Shown here in pieces: positions 37,599-53,652 of a stretch of 64,000 nucleotides of DNA. Numbering within the stretch: the stretch's first letter is position 1; each line of letters starts with the position of its first letter. The notes beneath the pieces were generated by a model that was not told the origin of the DNA, ran no database searches, and worked only from the letters and a program-made list of their open reading frames with translations. The stretch is from Thuidium tamariscinum. Lineage: Eukaryota > Streptophyta > Bryopsida > Hypnales > Thuidiaceae. The stretch spans positions 22,033,386 to 22,097,385 of the forward strand of contig OX344752.2 of the NCBI GenBank assembly GCA_947034885.2, written 5' to 3'. The position numbers were made by a program, and so were the translations under genes.

Positions 37599-39910
37599 CT
37601 CCGTCTCCAACCGATTCTTGCACTAGGAATGCTAAGTCAAAATGCAACTCCCCGCTTCAGCTACACTATCAACTCCCTCCTCACCAATGCATCCCTAAAC
37701 TCAAAATATTCCGAAAATACACAGAATCTGTCAGATGAAAAAAAAAACCTGCAATCCTGTACTCCATAAATGATCCAAAAAGCAAATCACTTCAAGCATC
37801 CAACTCAGGATTTTCAACCTTCACTACCTACCAATACCGTCCTGATTCAATGACGTGCAATTACTCGATTTGTTAAATTCTAATGAAAGTGATAGTTACA
37901 AGCTAGCGGAACTTGAACAAATGCTGGTTTCACAACACATGCCGGATTCCAAACATAAACTGAAATCGAGGCTTGCGGATAGTTAAACTGCACTGCAGTT
38001 GAGCGCAATAGGTGATTGCCCGTCGAGATGACCATAATGACATCAATTTGGAGATTGAAACTCATTCTCCGGCATTCAATGTTCCAAATTTGACTTTCAA
38101 GATTCACATTAAATTTGTTTTTGATGAAACTGATCCGGCGAAATTCCGCTATGAAGCTACAGACTGACATTGCTGAATCAGCCATCTAATACACTTCTTG
38201 CGAGTTAAGAGAAATATGATCACGCAACATAGAATTCACCCCACAGAGGAAAGAAAAACTCCTCAGCTAGGCAAACGTACTTCCAGTAACCAAGATCAAT
38301 AAGCTGCCAACTCTACCCGAAGCTCAGAAGGGTTTTGTCATCGTAACAAGTACCAAAATCGCGCGAAAACGCACAAGGAATCGGAAAACAATACAGATTG
38401 TTGAAACAAACCCAAAGAAAGATGAAATTGCTCCAGTGCCGCACGAAATGTCCTCGCGCAACTGCAATTCCAGGCGAAGACTGTAATTAATAGGAAAAAT
38501 GTGCCGTGGTAAGCCCAAACCCTACGACTGGAATAAGCAGAACACAGCAACACAGAGGCTTTTGGATGATTTTGAAACACTGTTGAGGATGTAAAACTGC
38601 AATTTTTCATCCCATTTTTTTCTTGGAGAATTCTTTCTCTCGTTGAAATAATATTGCCGTTTTCAATAGAAAAACTATCAGATCACTTAAGATACTTTGA
38701 TTTTCATATTCATAGAATCTATATTTAAGGGGTTGATTATAACATATTTATTCTTGAAGAAAATCTACAAAATACTAAGATTTTTTTTCTAAAATCACAA
38801 AGAGGCTTTTGATGTTTATAGAATATTTTTCTAAGATGAATGCATGATTTACATTCAAGCCTAATATTTAAGTTCAAATACCAAATTGCATATGCATACA
38901 TTATATCACTAGTATGAAATAGCTAAAAAACATTGGCTTGATTGTAAAATCAAATATGATGTGATGAAGCATTCAAAATTAAAAAAATGAGGAGGGATCT
39001 TAGATATGTCACAAATAGATCAACAAACTTCAAACTATAGTTGCAAGCTAAGATCAATTGTTCACTAATTTGAATGAACATAGAAATGTCTTTTCTACCT
39101 TTTTCTTAATACATTACTTTGTTATTTTGTTAATATTATATTAAATTAAGTTTAAGATATAGTAGGTATTTCTTGATTTAATAGAGTGTTTTGTTTCCAA
39201 AAAACTTAATATTTTGTAAAGTGTATACATTACATTTAGTAGCTTGTAGAAAGGGTGTCTTTTCTTCAGTTAAGTCTGAAATTTTGATTGTCATCCACCA
39301 CATCAAATGGCGTGTTTTTGTTAATCTATAAGGCCCTAATTAAACTAACATGAGAAACAATATACATGTTTACAATAAACCTCACATGATGTGAAGATTG
39401 ATATGATTGATCACTTGTTTGTTTCTAATTTGTTGTACTACATGTAGATATTGAATCGATTCCTGTTTTGACAAAACAAACTTATTTATTAATTTGTATT
39501 CTACTACAATTACATTCCAAGCTATTGGCTTATTCTAACAAATCATGACACATGGCCTTCACCAATTCATCCACTAGATGGAATGATGTGGAATATTCCA
39601 CATCATTCTATCCATTGGGAGGGAGTTTGTGACACTACTACTGAATATTATGTATATTCTTTTGAAACTTATGAACACTTCATTCCACATAGAACCAATT
39701 TTGGTGGATTTTGATGTAACCTATCACCTAAGAGATATCTTTGTGGTACGTACTTTGGAAACATTAAATATTACCTTATATTTTCACCTACATAAGCATT
39801 TTTATGACTAGTTACTTACATTAGATTTCATGATCGGGGATTCATCTTGGTTGGGCCCCATGAAGGACGTTCCAAAAAAAAGTATGCCGATAGGTGTACC
39901 CAACACACAG
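37599..39910. other. THO3 upstream region and AT-rich spacer
   Basis: 37.6-38.7 kb has mixed composition and probably holds the THO3 5' UTR and promoter. The minus-strand frames there (for example 37880-38185 and 38338-38610) have no recognisable domain and I do not call them. From 38.7 kb the sequence is AT-rich without identifiable features. Confidence 0.4.
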
Positions 39911-40412
39911 TATCTATACCTTAAGACAGGTAGTTTGTTTTGTTTGTTTTGTTTATTTTGTTTATTTGTCACGTTGAGATCTCCTAGATTATGCATCCCC
40001 GGCTGCATGTTTGGTACCATTGGAAAGCTCTCAGCAAGGAACGGTGCACAAGCTTGGTTTCGGGGCATTTGGACTCATGATGAAAAAGTTATTGAATTTC
40101 AAAATTTCAATGAATTAAAAAATATCTTTTACTTTCGATTTGTAGCATCGGTATAGGGCATATTAGTCTATATCTTAAGATAGGTAGTTTGTTTTGTTTT
40201 GTTTGTCATGTTGAGATCTCTTGGATTGTTTGTCCCTTGGTTGTCTGCTTGGTACCGTCTCAAAGCTCTCAATGAGGAGGGGTGCATGGGCTTGGTTTCA
40301 AGGCATTTGAACTTATGGTGAAAAAGTTATTGAATTTCAAAGTTTTAATGAATTAAAAAATTAAAAAATATCTTTTACTTTGGATTTGATTGTGGCAACG
40401 GCACAAGGCATA
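39911..40412. repeat. Tandem duplication, unit about 250 bp
   Basis: The block 39911-40164 is repeated with moderate divergence at 40165-40412. Both copies contain, in order, a CTTAAGA.AGGTAGTTTG start, a (TTTGT)n-like run, GTTGAGATCTC, TTGGTACC, AAAGCTCTCA, GATGAAAAAGTTATTGAATT or its variant, and AAAATATCTTTTACTTT. No coding function is evident. Confidence 0.65.
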
Positions 40413-41035
40413 CTATTGTAGTTCTTTAGTAAAAGGTGAAAGAATAGTTTACTCTATGTTGAGCACCTGGTTGTGAAACTGAATTTCATTCTACGTTGGC
40501 AACTAACCTAGGTGGCATCTAGTTTGTTCTGTGCTGAGCACCCGGATGTGGATCGAGATTAGAGAAAGCTCATGTAAACCATTGCCAGGAAATTTCTAGT
40601 TCATTTTGGGGGCAGCTTACTTGGCATAATTTAGGGCGTAATGCCCGATTATGCAGTTTTGCCCGCATAATCAGGCATTATGCATTTTTCATCCATTTTT
40701 CTTGTTCATCCTTGATTGATTTTTTTTGTTCATTTTACATCTTTATCATTTCTTTAACAACACCAATTCTTTATCATCCAAATATAAAAGTTAGAGGTGA
40801 AGTTTGGCCTTTTGAATAACATGGTTATGAAAATGAATTCAATGCATACAATATTTACAACTTTAGTGAAAAATAAAAGTACTCACATGAGTTCAAAGTG
40901 TATGTAAATCTTCTATAAAAAGGCAATGTTTTCAAAGTTTGCACCAATATTTTCTACTAAAATCCTACATTGTAAATCTATCTATACTAAAACTACATGC
41001 ACCAAGAAAAATGACCAAGAAACTCAAAGGCTAAA
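40413..41035. other. Spacer with a small inverted repeat
   Basis: Nothing gene-like is seen. A short hairpin at about 40628-40684 pairs TAATGCCCGATTATGC with GCATAATCAGGCATTA. Confidence 0.4.
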
Positions 41036-44000
41036 TCAAGTATTTGCATCTTTACTAGCACTAAGAAACACTCTCAATCCTTGCCTTGGAAGGCTAGAAT
41101 TCATACTAGTTGGATCATGTAATGGATTAGTTAGAAGATTTCTAACATGACTAGAGTTAGAAATGTTGAATATGTTGACATTTGATAGGTTCTGGTATTG
41201 TGGAGCTCCACCATTACCTCGACTCCCTTCCAAACTTCTTCTCTCATTCTCCATTTGTAAGTAAAACTTCATGAACTTTTACATTTCACCATCTGAAATC
41301 CCTTCGTCAAACTTTTTGAGTTGTGTACCATCACTTCTTTCAAGAGTCTTTTCAATCATAGACTCAATACTTTGAACTTGAACAGTTGGAGACTCACCAA
41401 CAACAGACTACCAAAATTCATAGAGATCAATGTTAGTAAAAAATGTGAATACTACGTCTATATGCAAATTCCCAATATGCTTCAACAAAATTAGAAGGCC
41501 ACAAAACACCAAAATTGCAGTTGACAGTAATAACTTATGTAAGATTCAGCTATTCTAACTCATCAAATTGCCTTCACTGACTAATAAAATATTTCAAATG
41601 TAGGTTGAGTTTGAGTGACTAGGGTTTATTATAGGAAGGACAAAATCAATAGATTCACCCAACTGAAAAGATGTACAATTTGCTCAATCCTAACCTCTGA
41701 ACAGACTAAAGACTGGCATTCAATCAAAATCAATTAGAAGCTACCAACTGGGTTGTACTTTCAAATTTCACCATGATAATGTCACAAAGACATTACACAA
41801 AGAATAGTATTTACAACAATAATATTTTATAATCTATGTTGCCACAGAATAACTGAAAGGTTCATTCAATGAAAACTGTCCATTTGTTCTTAAAAAAAAT
41901 AATTGAAAAGAAAGAGGTTAGTAAATTCATACCTTGAGTTTCTTGCTCTTCTCTTATTCTAGAGCTTCCGCATATAGGATGGGCTATCCATTAGTACTTC
42001 TCTCTCCAGATATTATCCGTTGCATAACACGATCCTCAACAATTTTATCCTTTTTCACATACTTATAAAAACTTTTTGGATCACGATGTCCTGTCCTTTC
42101 ACATGCTACATTTATAGGAACAAGCGCTTGTTCCATTTGAGTTGTACCAATGTGTCTCCCAATCTTGTTAGAAACATTTTTGTCAATGTTTGCTGATTGA
42201 GCCAATAGCTTTGTTACCCCTTCTAACGTGTTTCTTCCCACAGCAGTCTTTAGAAACCAAATGTTCTCTGATTTCTTGACCTTTAACTTTGGTCTAAGAA
42301 AAAGAAGTGGTGGCATACCTCCAAAGGCTTTGAGATCGGAATCTGTAAATTGTGGCCGGTGTTGCATCATTATAATTACGGTATGTGAGAATGATATTCT
42401 CAGATGTCATAGCAATCAATTGGCTTACGTTGGTAATCAATGCTACAATGATTAATATCGATACCCTAGTTTTTCGACTCCCCAGGAGAAAATCTTATGA
42501 GAAATTATGTAACAGTTTAGTACAAAAGTTTCTTCTAAGCACTATTGAAATTATTATAAATATATTTTTATACTACTTGACTCTATTCATATTGGAAAAA
42601 TATCTATATAATGCCTTAGAACCTACAAGAAGTTGAAGATAAAATGCATGAAGCCATTGAAAACTTGGACACATGTGATTAAACCACAATATGAAATCAA
42701 TGCCAAGAAATGAAAGTAAAAAAAAATTATAAAGATCAAACAAACAAACTCAACAATAAAGTAAGAAAAAACAAAAATAAGGCAAAAAAAACAAAAACAT
42801 TACAAAACAAGGGATATAAGCATACTTGAGAAAGACTTGATTATCACTGTTAGTGATTAGTGAGAACATTGATTCCTCAATATCTCGCATCTCCTTGCCA
42901 GCTCTAATGAAAAAATTTCTGGTATAGTAATACACAAAGCGGTTATTGACTCCCGTTGGAGAGTCTAGTTTCGCAGCTTCACTAGCTAGCATTTGCTCTT
43001 CCTCTTCAAGTGTCAAATCGTCATTCTTCTTCACAGTCTTGCCAAGGCCTAATCGCAAGCTCTTCCTTGTCGCAGAAGATGCAGCATCAACAACAATCAT
43101 GTATCTTGGATCTGTATTGATGTTGAATGGTATTGAAGGTGCACAACTTGATTAAATCACATGTTGCTTTTGTCGAGCTTGGATGCACCTCCCAATAGCA
43201 CATAACAATCCTTGGAGTCTATACAATTAGAGAAACATAGTTGTTAGCAAATAATAAAGAAGAATTATATACAAACAAGTCTCAGAAATATCACCAAATC
43301 TCCCAAATAGGCAATTTTAGGCAATGCTAACCAATGCTAAGCTTGACTTTCATCCTCAATCCTATGAGAAAACCTTACTACATACTCTACAAATTTTGCA
43401 CAAACTAAGACCCTTCGTTAATTGACTAAGTTGAAATACTGATAATCAAACAAACCTTCCGTTACTTGAGCTAGCCAAAATATAGACAAATAAGTAGGCA
43501 TAAGGTCTTTGCAAGGAAGGAAAGGTGACTTTCTTGTATATCCATGAAAGTTTTGTTTCAAATCTCATGAATACCAAAGGAAAGGTGAGTTATTGGTCCA
43601 TCCATGAAAGTTTTGTTTCAAATCTCACGAATACAATAAGAAAAAAACAAAAAGCTCTTAAACAATTATATCAAAAGAAAGAATTCTTACGAGCTAGGAT
43701 GGTACAAGGTCCCATATCTCTTATTACATTTGAGGACGAAATCTTTCAACATTTGCAGCAAGCGGCTTCACATTAGGTAGTTCAGATAAGTTTGCAAGAC
43801 TCTCCTTCACATGAAACCCTCAAAAAGCTCGCCATTTGTTGAACATGTTGCTCACCCAGTTTTCTGTCCCCTTGCTCCTTCGTCTCCCACCGGACTGTAC
43901 TAGTGCTGACTTTGCGACATTAGAAGATAGGAACTTTCAAAATCCTTTACTAACTACAGCGGTAATAGGAACTTGTAGAGTATTAGTGTTTTCTTCTTTC

Positions 44001-44500
44001 TCACTATCATACTCATCATCGCTATCAATTACCAAGTCCTCACAAATCGGAATGAAAACAGGGAACAAGTCTATAGACTTAGAGACTCGATTGATGCTTG
44101 CAACTATAAGTTCATTGTGATCAATGATAACAACATCTTGATGTATAGACACATGTTGAATTGGAACTGAAACTGAATCTAATCAAGAACTGTGGCTATG
44201 CCGAATTGGAAGGTCTATAAAATTGTCATCAACTTCATCACATTCAAAGTGAACGGGAACAGATGAAGGAATAGACAAAAGATGAGGTGACTCCCAGATA
44301 GGCAAGTTTGCCGGTAACACAAAACTACTTGAAGGAACAATACTAGCAGAGGAAGGAACAATGCTAGATGCCACAGAAAGACTAGACTCAACACGACAAT
44401 ATACTGACAAGTAGGGATTATTTTCCAGTTGGCTCAAAGAACCGATCTCTCCAAAATACGTGCGTTTAGGTGGATTAGCATCATCGGTCGCAGACCTCTG
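41036..44500 (-). pseudogene. Broken DUF3504/Crypton-type tyrosine recombinase gene
   Basis: Several minus-strand exon-like pieces line up with a ZMYM2/QRICH1/KIAA1958-type (DUF3504) protein, a family derived from Crypton tyrosine recombinases. (1) 43937-44500: acidic, Ser/Pro-rich N-terminus, interrupted by an in-frame TGA at 44183-44185. (2) 42826 to about 43145: DDLTLEEEEQML, then NNRFVYYYTRNFFIRAGKEM, matching the family's LTxEEE.LW and FYYNG..F.LRGG.EH blocks and holding the first catalytic Arg. (3) 41984-42370: NIWFLKTAVGRNTLEG, then SNKIGRHIGTTQM, then ERTGHRDPKSFYKYVKK, matching the catalytic core. The second Arg, TGH and Tyr are kept; the usual His before the second Arg reads Lys. 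(4) 41036-41407: a tail with a TAA at 41279-41281. The middle part (42371-42825) is not recognisable. Two premature stops and lost segments indicate a decayed transposon gene. Splice joins are my inference. Confidence 0.65.
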
Positions 44501-44636
44501 CTTGAATTACTATGAGTTTGTTAAATTATCCATGCAACCATGGAACGCACAATCTCGCAACACTCGCACTACCGATGACCAAGAAGTTTAAACATAGACA
44601 CAATACACCTCCCGTACTCGATCTTCCTACCGTAAC

Positions 44637-45570
44637 TTAACCCCTAAAGTTCTTTGACTATGCTTTTACCAAAACTACTCCAAAATTGTCATTTCTAGGA
44701 CAACTATCAAATTTTATATAAAAAAACATTTTTGGAATAATGTAACCATAGGATCTTTTAGTTTAATAGTTCGAGAATATGTAAAAAAAATTTCAGAAAG
44801 TTTCACCGTGTAGATTGCAAGATATTAGTGTTTGAAGTTGCAAAAATCCTTTTTTTACCACTGCGAAAATCCGGGCAGCTGTGATTCAGAGGGCCACATT
44901 TGTATGAATTTTTTTTCAAAATGGTTGTTACTCTTTGGATTCATTCTTCAATTTAAGTTGGATACATTCTTGAAAATTTTCAAATCATTTGGAATTGAAC
45001 AACATGTACAAAAAAAATAGTAAGTAGAAAGAAGTAGAGAATGATTCAAAATACTAAATTGTTAAAAATTTATTTGTGAAATTGAAACTTTCCAATCCCA
45101 AAGGTTCAAATGTTGTAATAAAAAACCTACACCCAATGTTTTTATTTTTTCCAAAAATATTGAAAATTGAGTAAAATAGAGGACTTCAAAGTTTTTTTTA
45201 GAGTAGGGAATCTATAACTACCCGCAAACTAAAACTCTTCATAACTTTTGACTCATTAGTCCAAATGGAATGATTCAAAGCTTTTCACTTATATATAAAT
45301 ATATAAAATCAATTTCAAATTTTTATTTTTGAAAAAAATGATTTTTTCTGATCTGCCCAAACTGCCCGAGTTGAGAAATAAACAACATATAATGCAATAA
45401 CTTTTTAACCATGCAATCAAAAGTCACGAAAATTGTTGGGCTTTAAAGATATTCCTTGTCCACACCTTCTATTAAAATTTGGTCCTATAATATGGAAATC
45501 TGTAGTCACACATACCTACCCGAAATAGTTATGTTGCCAAAAAAAGGCACGTTGGTCCTTTAGGGGTTAA
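44637..45570. mobile_element. TTAA element copy E (piggyBac-like MITE)
   Basis: It starts TTAACCCCTAAAGTTC and ends GGTCCTTTAGGGGTTAA; tips are inverted and TTAA borders both ends. Internal sequence near the left end resembles copy A, while the right half resembles the right arm of the foldback element at 8-761 (ATGTTGCCAAAAAA near the end). About 934 bp, non-coding. It lies just upstream (on the minus strand) of the broken recombinase gene. Confidence 0.65.
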
Positions 45571-47353
45571 GCTACAAAGAGCCTGTGCAACGTCGATCAC
45601 ACTAGAAAAGAGTGAAAAGACAAAATTATCTCTTTGACTTTGCGATCTCAAGCTCCATCAACTCAGACTCGGGGTGAATTGATACATGGCAAAACACTCG
45701 ACGACAAGGGTATTGGCCGAAATACACAAAATGGAGAAAAAACATGAGACACACAAAACACTCACAAACAGCGCTCAAGGCACGCGCCCAGAGTGAAAAA
45801 GAAGTACGACTGAGTGAAAAAATGATATTTGTACAACCCTAATTAAACTCAAACAGTCGATTGTCAATTAAAAATCCAAACCATTGATTGCTACAGACGA
45901 ACTCAAATTTTCATTCACTAAACAGATTTCCGTTGATGACTGTCGTTGATTATCTTTACTAAAAAGCATTCATCCAATTGGATGATAATAACCACAACAT
46001 CAATTCAATCCTTTTCATTTCCTTTTCATTCAAATTGTTTCAACCAACCACTTTTTGTAACCACGTTATGATTTATCATCCGAGGTCAATTTCATAAACA
46101 ATTCTGTAGTTCATCCACAATCACATTGAGTAATTCATCCAGTTTAGATTTCATCGATCAATTTTATCCAGAATTTGTTTTGGTCACACTCATGATGTAT
46201 ATTCTATATTGCTTGTAATTTCAAAATTGGTTTGTTTAAATATGTCCTGTATCAACCACCGTGCATGTCTGCTGCAAGTACCCTACTGGCTTTTTGACCT
46301 ATGTTCGCTACATGCCCGGTGTCTTGTAATAAATTCGTTCACTATGTAGAATTTTATGTTTATTATTGAAGTAGAGTGTTTTTTGGAGAGTCTAATCCAT
46401 CCATATGGAATGGACTCTATCTTTTTTACCTCTATTAAACAACTATTTGGCATTAATTTGATTCTTTTTTATAATTGAAGTCATTTTAGGGTTTTAGTTT
46501 TAGTTTAAAGTTGTTTAAAAGAAAGGTGAAGTTTGCTTTACCTTTTGTTTAGGTTTTTTTTAAGAGGACTAGCTAGAAGTCCATGTAGGAGATAAGGATA
46601 GGGTTAGGGGGGAGAAAAGTGAAGACTAATAGTTGAAGTCAAGTCCATGTGGCTTTATAGTGGTCAAACTCCACTTAACTAGTTGGTAGATAAGGTGAAA
46701 GTGTTCATTCTTCCTTCCCTTGATATACTTGGGAGAACCATGACAATGGATGGGTTTTTTTGGCATAGTCATTATTATTGTACTTTGTATAGGGAGAGTT
46801 TTTTGTAAAATTGTTCATTATATTTTTTTGTGACTTCATTTTTCCAAACCAAACCTAGTCGCAGCTAGACACCTCGTGTGTTCCCTTAGCGCGCTCCTCT
46901 CAACCCGACACCGGGCGAGGTATTCCCGGAAGGGACATACTCAGGCATTACCTGGGTGAGGGATGATAACTTGTTTAAGAAGGGGTGATCTGTGGTTGAT
47001 ACCTACGATGATGAGCCATTCCTTCTTGGTTGATATCCACCTCATTGAAATTCCGCTCCTATGTCAAGTATTCAGAAGATGCAGTATTGTAATTTTGCTT
47101 TCCTGCAATTTGAATATAATCCATGTTGTTTGGCATTCGAGAATTTAATTGTTTAAATATGCCCATGTCTAGATGTTTCCCAAGCAGTTGGTTAGGCCCA
47201 TGCCATTCGGACTTTGATGTCCCCCCAGAGACTGGACAGGTACCCACCCAGTTGAAAGGAAGTAGTGGATACCTTACCACGCAAGTATCTGACTAGTCAC
47301 TAAAGCACGGAAAGAAATCTTTATCGGAAAATTTCCTGGCAGTGGCTTACGTC
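45571..47353. other. Spacer without identifiable gene
   Basis: The stretch alternates AT-rich DNA with GC-richer islands near 46860-46960 and 47180-47290. I recognise no domain, RNA or element end. Confidence 0.4.
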
Positions 47354-47467
47354 GGGCAATGCCCCTCGTCGTTGGATATTTAGTCCAAAAAAAGGCCTCC
47401 TCGTCGGGCTTCGCCCTCCTTGTCGGCCCTTTTTTGGGCTAAATACCGTCCTCCTCGGGCATTGCCC
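47354..47467. repeat. 114-bp inverted repeat (hairpin element)
   Basis: The left arm GGGCAATGCCC, then GGATATTTAGTCC, then AAAAAAAGG, pairs with the right arm CCTTTTTTGGGCTAAATACC and a terminal GGGCATTGCCC. The tips are themselves palindromic. It lies upstream of the MDAR pseudogene and resembles a small MITE; no clear target duplication was found. Confidence 0.5.
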
Positions 47468-48361
47468 TATACATAATACTGAAACGTTCCCACAGAGGTC
47501 ACACTCTCAAAACAAGTTCCTAAAGTTCTTCAACTCCCTACGTTCCCTAGGCAGACAAACTTCATGCTACAACGTTTCTTGTTATTCATTCACACAGCAC
47601 CGGCAACTTCGTGACGCCGTGAAGGATCGATTGCATATCGCAATTTCACTTTTATCAGTTTCCGATTGAGGTCTGTCTAGGTGAGTACAAAATTGTATAG
47701 ATTTCCTTTTGAATCCGAAATTTTCCATATTCAATTTGGTATGTTTTTGAAGCCTTGGTGTTGAGATCATGGTTGGTTCGTTGGTTGTGTTTAATTTCCC
47801 GAATGCCACTTTGCATGGTAGATCTCGAGCGCATTTTCCTTCGTTTGTTTATTAATTCGCGGAGTGTTTAGGTCTTTAGATAATTTTGTGAGATTCTGTC
47901 CAAGTTATGGTAGCCATGGATGATCATTTCGATTTGACTTCAAAAATTTGACCAGAGGTTCTGGTTTGGTTCTGGAGAGGCTTTGTGTAATCTCAATTGT
48001 TTTTGTCTATCTGTTCATCATTGAAATTCTATCTTAACGTCATTTTTTTCCTTCTAGGATTCATTGACTGTTTTGTCATGATTTAGAAACTACTATGTTC
48101 TTGCTGAGTAGCTATCGTGAACGCATAGCTCTTTTTGATGTAATTTTATGTTAGTTTCTAGATTCTATGTAATTTCTAGCCATACCGGCATGCCCTGCAT
48201 TTGGGCATATGCAACATTCTACTGTTCTTTGCCTCAAGCTATGGATACAAGGATTTTAGGATTGCGGATCTCCCTATTCGTTTTAAGGTTTGTTGTTCTA
48301 AGATCATTGAAATTTTTGTCATCTGTGTTACATGTGTAGGGTGATTTTGCATGACATCATA

Positions 48362-48460
48362 CACTAAAAGAAAAGCTTCAAAATCTGCGTTTGTTTCGAC
48401 ATAACTCACTTGACGCGTTATGTTGAAACAAACGTAGATTTTGAGGCTTTTCTTCTAGTG
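48362..48460. mobile_element. 99-bp CACTA-type hairpin MITE
   Basis: It begins CACTAAAAGAAAAGC and ends GCTTTTCTTCTAGTG, and the two halves pair almost throughout (GTTTGTTTCGACATAA against TTATGTTGAAACAAAC). A 3-bp ATA duplication flanks it (48359-48361 and 48461-48463). CACTA tips with 3-bp target duplications are diagnostic of the CACTA (En/Spm) superfamily. It lies just upstream of the first MDAR-like exon. Confidence 0.8.
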
Positions 48461-48885
48461 ATATGAGTGTCATTTTCAGAACTTCACACATTGTATTGTT
48501 TTCATTTTACGGAGATTTTACTCCATTAATTTCTCGATCTTCATGTGAAGTGCTTTGAGTGTTTGAATTTGTACCTGCTTCATCTAGAATTATTGTCCCC
48601 ATTGCCCGTCGAAATTTGGTCTGTGATGGTTGATGTTTGCTGAAGATTTTTTATTTCTCTATATGCTATTTTTCATGAGCTAAGTTTTAGCGTGTGAAGT
48701 ATGATTGATTTAGTATTTCTGTTTTATTTTCTAGACACCGAAGGATTAGGACTACAGCTAGAATCATTCTATGTACAGTATGACAATATTGCTTTGGTAG
48801 ATTCATTGGTTCTCTATTTGCCGTTTCCCTGAGCTGACCATCTTTCTTTGAGTGGGTTATTTTGCAAAGCTCTGAAAGTGCCATC

Positions 48886-52206
<3,321 letters not shown>

Positions 52207-52792
52207 GTTTGTGCTCCTACAAATATTTTCTATTCTGCCAAAACCTTCTTTCTACGTGCCAATTTGCACCTAAAAACAAAATTATTGGCTTGCTAGTATG
52301 TATTGAATGGAGGACCAAGATCAATATCCGTAGTAGCTAAATCTAGTGGAATTGCAATTAAGTGGAAGTATCATGAGAGTTTCTGGAATGGGAAGGATAC
52401 TTAATGGTCTCTCCTGCCTAGAATGCAAAGACTACAGTCATTCCCTTACATACAATGTTCACGGAGAACCCATTTACTTACTATTGCTTACTTTATAGGT
52501 TGATTCTTCATTCATTACTCAAAAAGCAAGTCACTGTGATAGTGAATGATAGAGCTACTCAAAGATAAAAAGGCTTATTCATATTGGCTCTAGTTTCAAT
52601 TTAGAGGAAGTTTTATTTATTTATGGGATGAAAAATGTTAGTAAAGGACTTACCCCAAGCTAGTTAAAGGAGAGCATTGGATAAGGAAATTCCAAAGGAT
52701 GGCATTCTTCATTCAAAGTAAAAATTGAATTTCAAATTTCATCCCAAATTTTAGTGGATTATAATTTCTTACCTCCTCAAAGAGGAATTTTT
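52207..52792. other. Spacer after the MDAR pseudogene
   Basis: The missing MDAR C-terminus was looked for here and not found. I see no gene or element end. Confidence 0.4.
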
Positions 52793-53079
52793 CATAAGAG
52801 GTTTTTTGGGGGTGTTGAGAGATTGTTTCAGCCTCGTTCCCTGTTTTTGTGAACCAGCCCTGCTGATCAGAATAAAAAAATATTAAAAAAATAAAAATAT
52901 TAAAAAAATGAAAAAATAATAATAAAAAAATAAAAATAATTTTTTTAAATTTAATAAAATATTATTATCTGATGTGGCAGTCTCCTTGCCACATCAGATC
53001 ACTATAGATCAGCTGCTGCAGCGAGTTCCCACAATCTGGGAACTCGTAGTCTCTCAACTATGGAAGAAAACCTCTTATG
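52793..53079. mobile_element. 287-bp inverted-repeat MITE
   Basis: The left end CATAAGAGGTTTT, then TTGAGAGA, mirrors the right end TCTCTCAA, then AAAACCTCTTATG, giving terminal repeats of about 30 bp with a mismatched centre. Inside are an (ATAAAAA)-rich tract and a second palindrome (TGATGTGGCAGTCTCCTTGCC followed by its complement, 52971-52999). No clear target duplication, so the superfamily is undetermined. Confidence 0.55.
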
Positions 53080-53652
53080 CATAATGATCATGTGCCTCAT
53101 GAGAGGGATTTTCTTACAAAACCATCTATAAAACAACTTTATGCATGGACAAATGCCAAGTGTAAGAAAATTTGAGGTTGAAGTTAAGGAGGCCCTTGTA
53201 TAGGTTGGGTCCAAAAACCTTCGATTATTTGCATCCTACTCACATTATGTCAACTTTAGGAAGCCTGTATATGCTCAAAATTGAACAGAATTTTGAATTG
53301 TATTGGAATCAAACTAAAGTCTACTTTATCATCATTGAACAAACACATATGTAATCGAAAACCATACAAACAAAGAGTTTGATGTTCTTTGTACACTATG
53401 TATTATCTAGTATTGCCAACATTTGTGAAAATTACAACTTATACTCAACGGTACATATAAGAAATGAACCTTCAAAATTGCTTTAGAGATACTTGATCTC
53501 ATAAAACTTGAATTGCTTGTATGATTTCTTGTTGTTTTTTCACCCCATTACAAAAAAGCTTTGATGGCTATCTTTCAAAGGTTCTCTATGAAATGGTAAA
53601 TAGTTTCAAATTGTTGTATGATTTGAAATTATTCATTTTTCACTTATTATAT

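Noticed and set aside
37880..38610. Minus-strand frames of 101 and 90 codons upstream of THO3
   Set aside because: No domain and not joined to the THO3 start, which already begins with the family-typical N-terminus; probably 5' UTR or promoter DNA.
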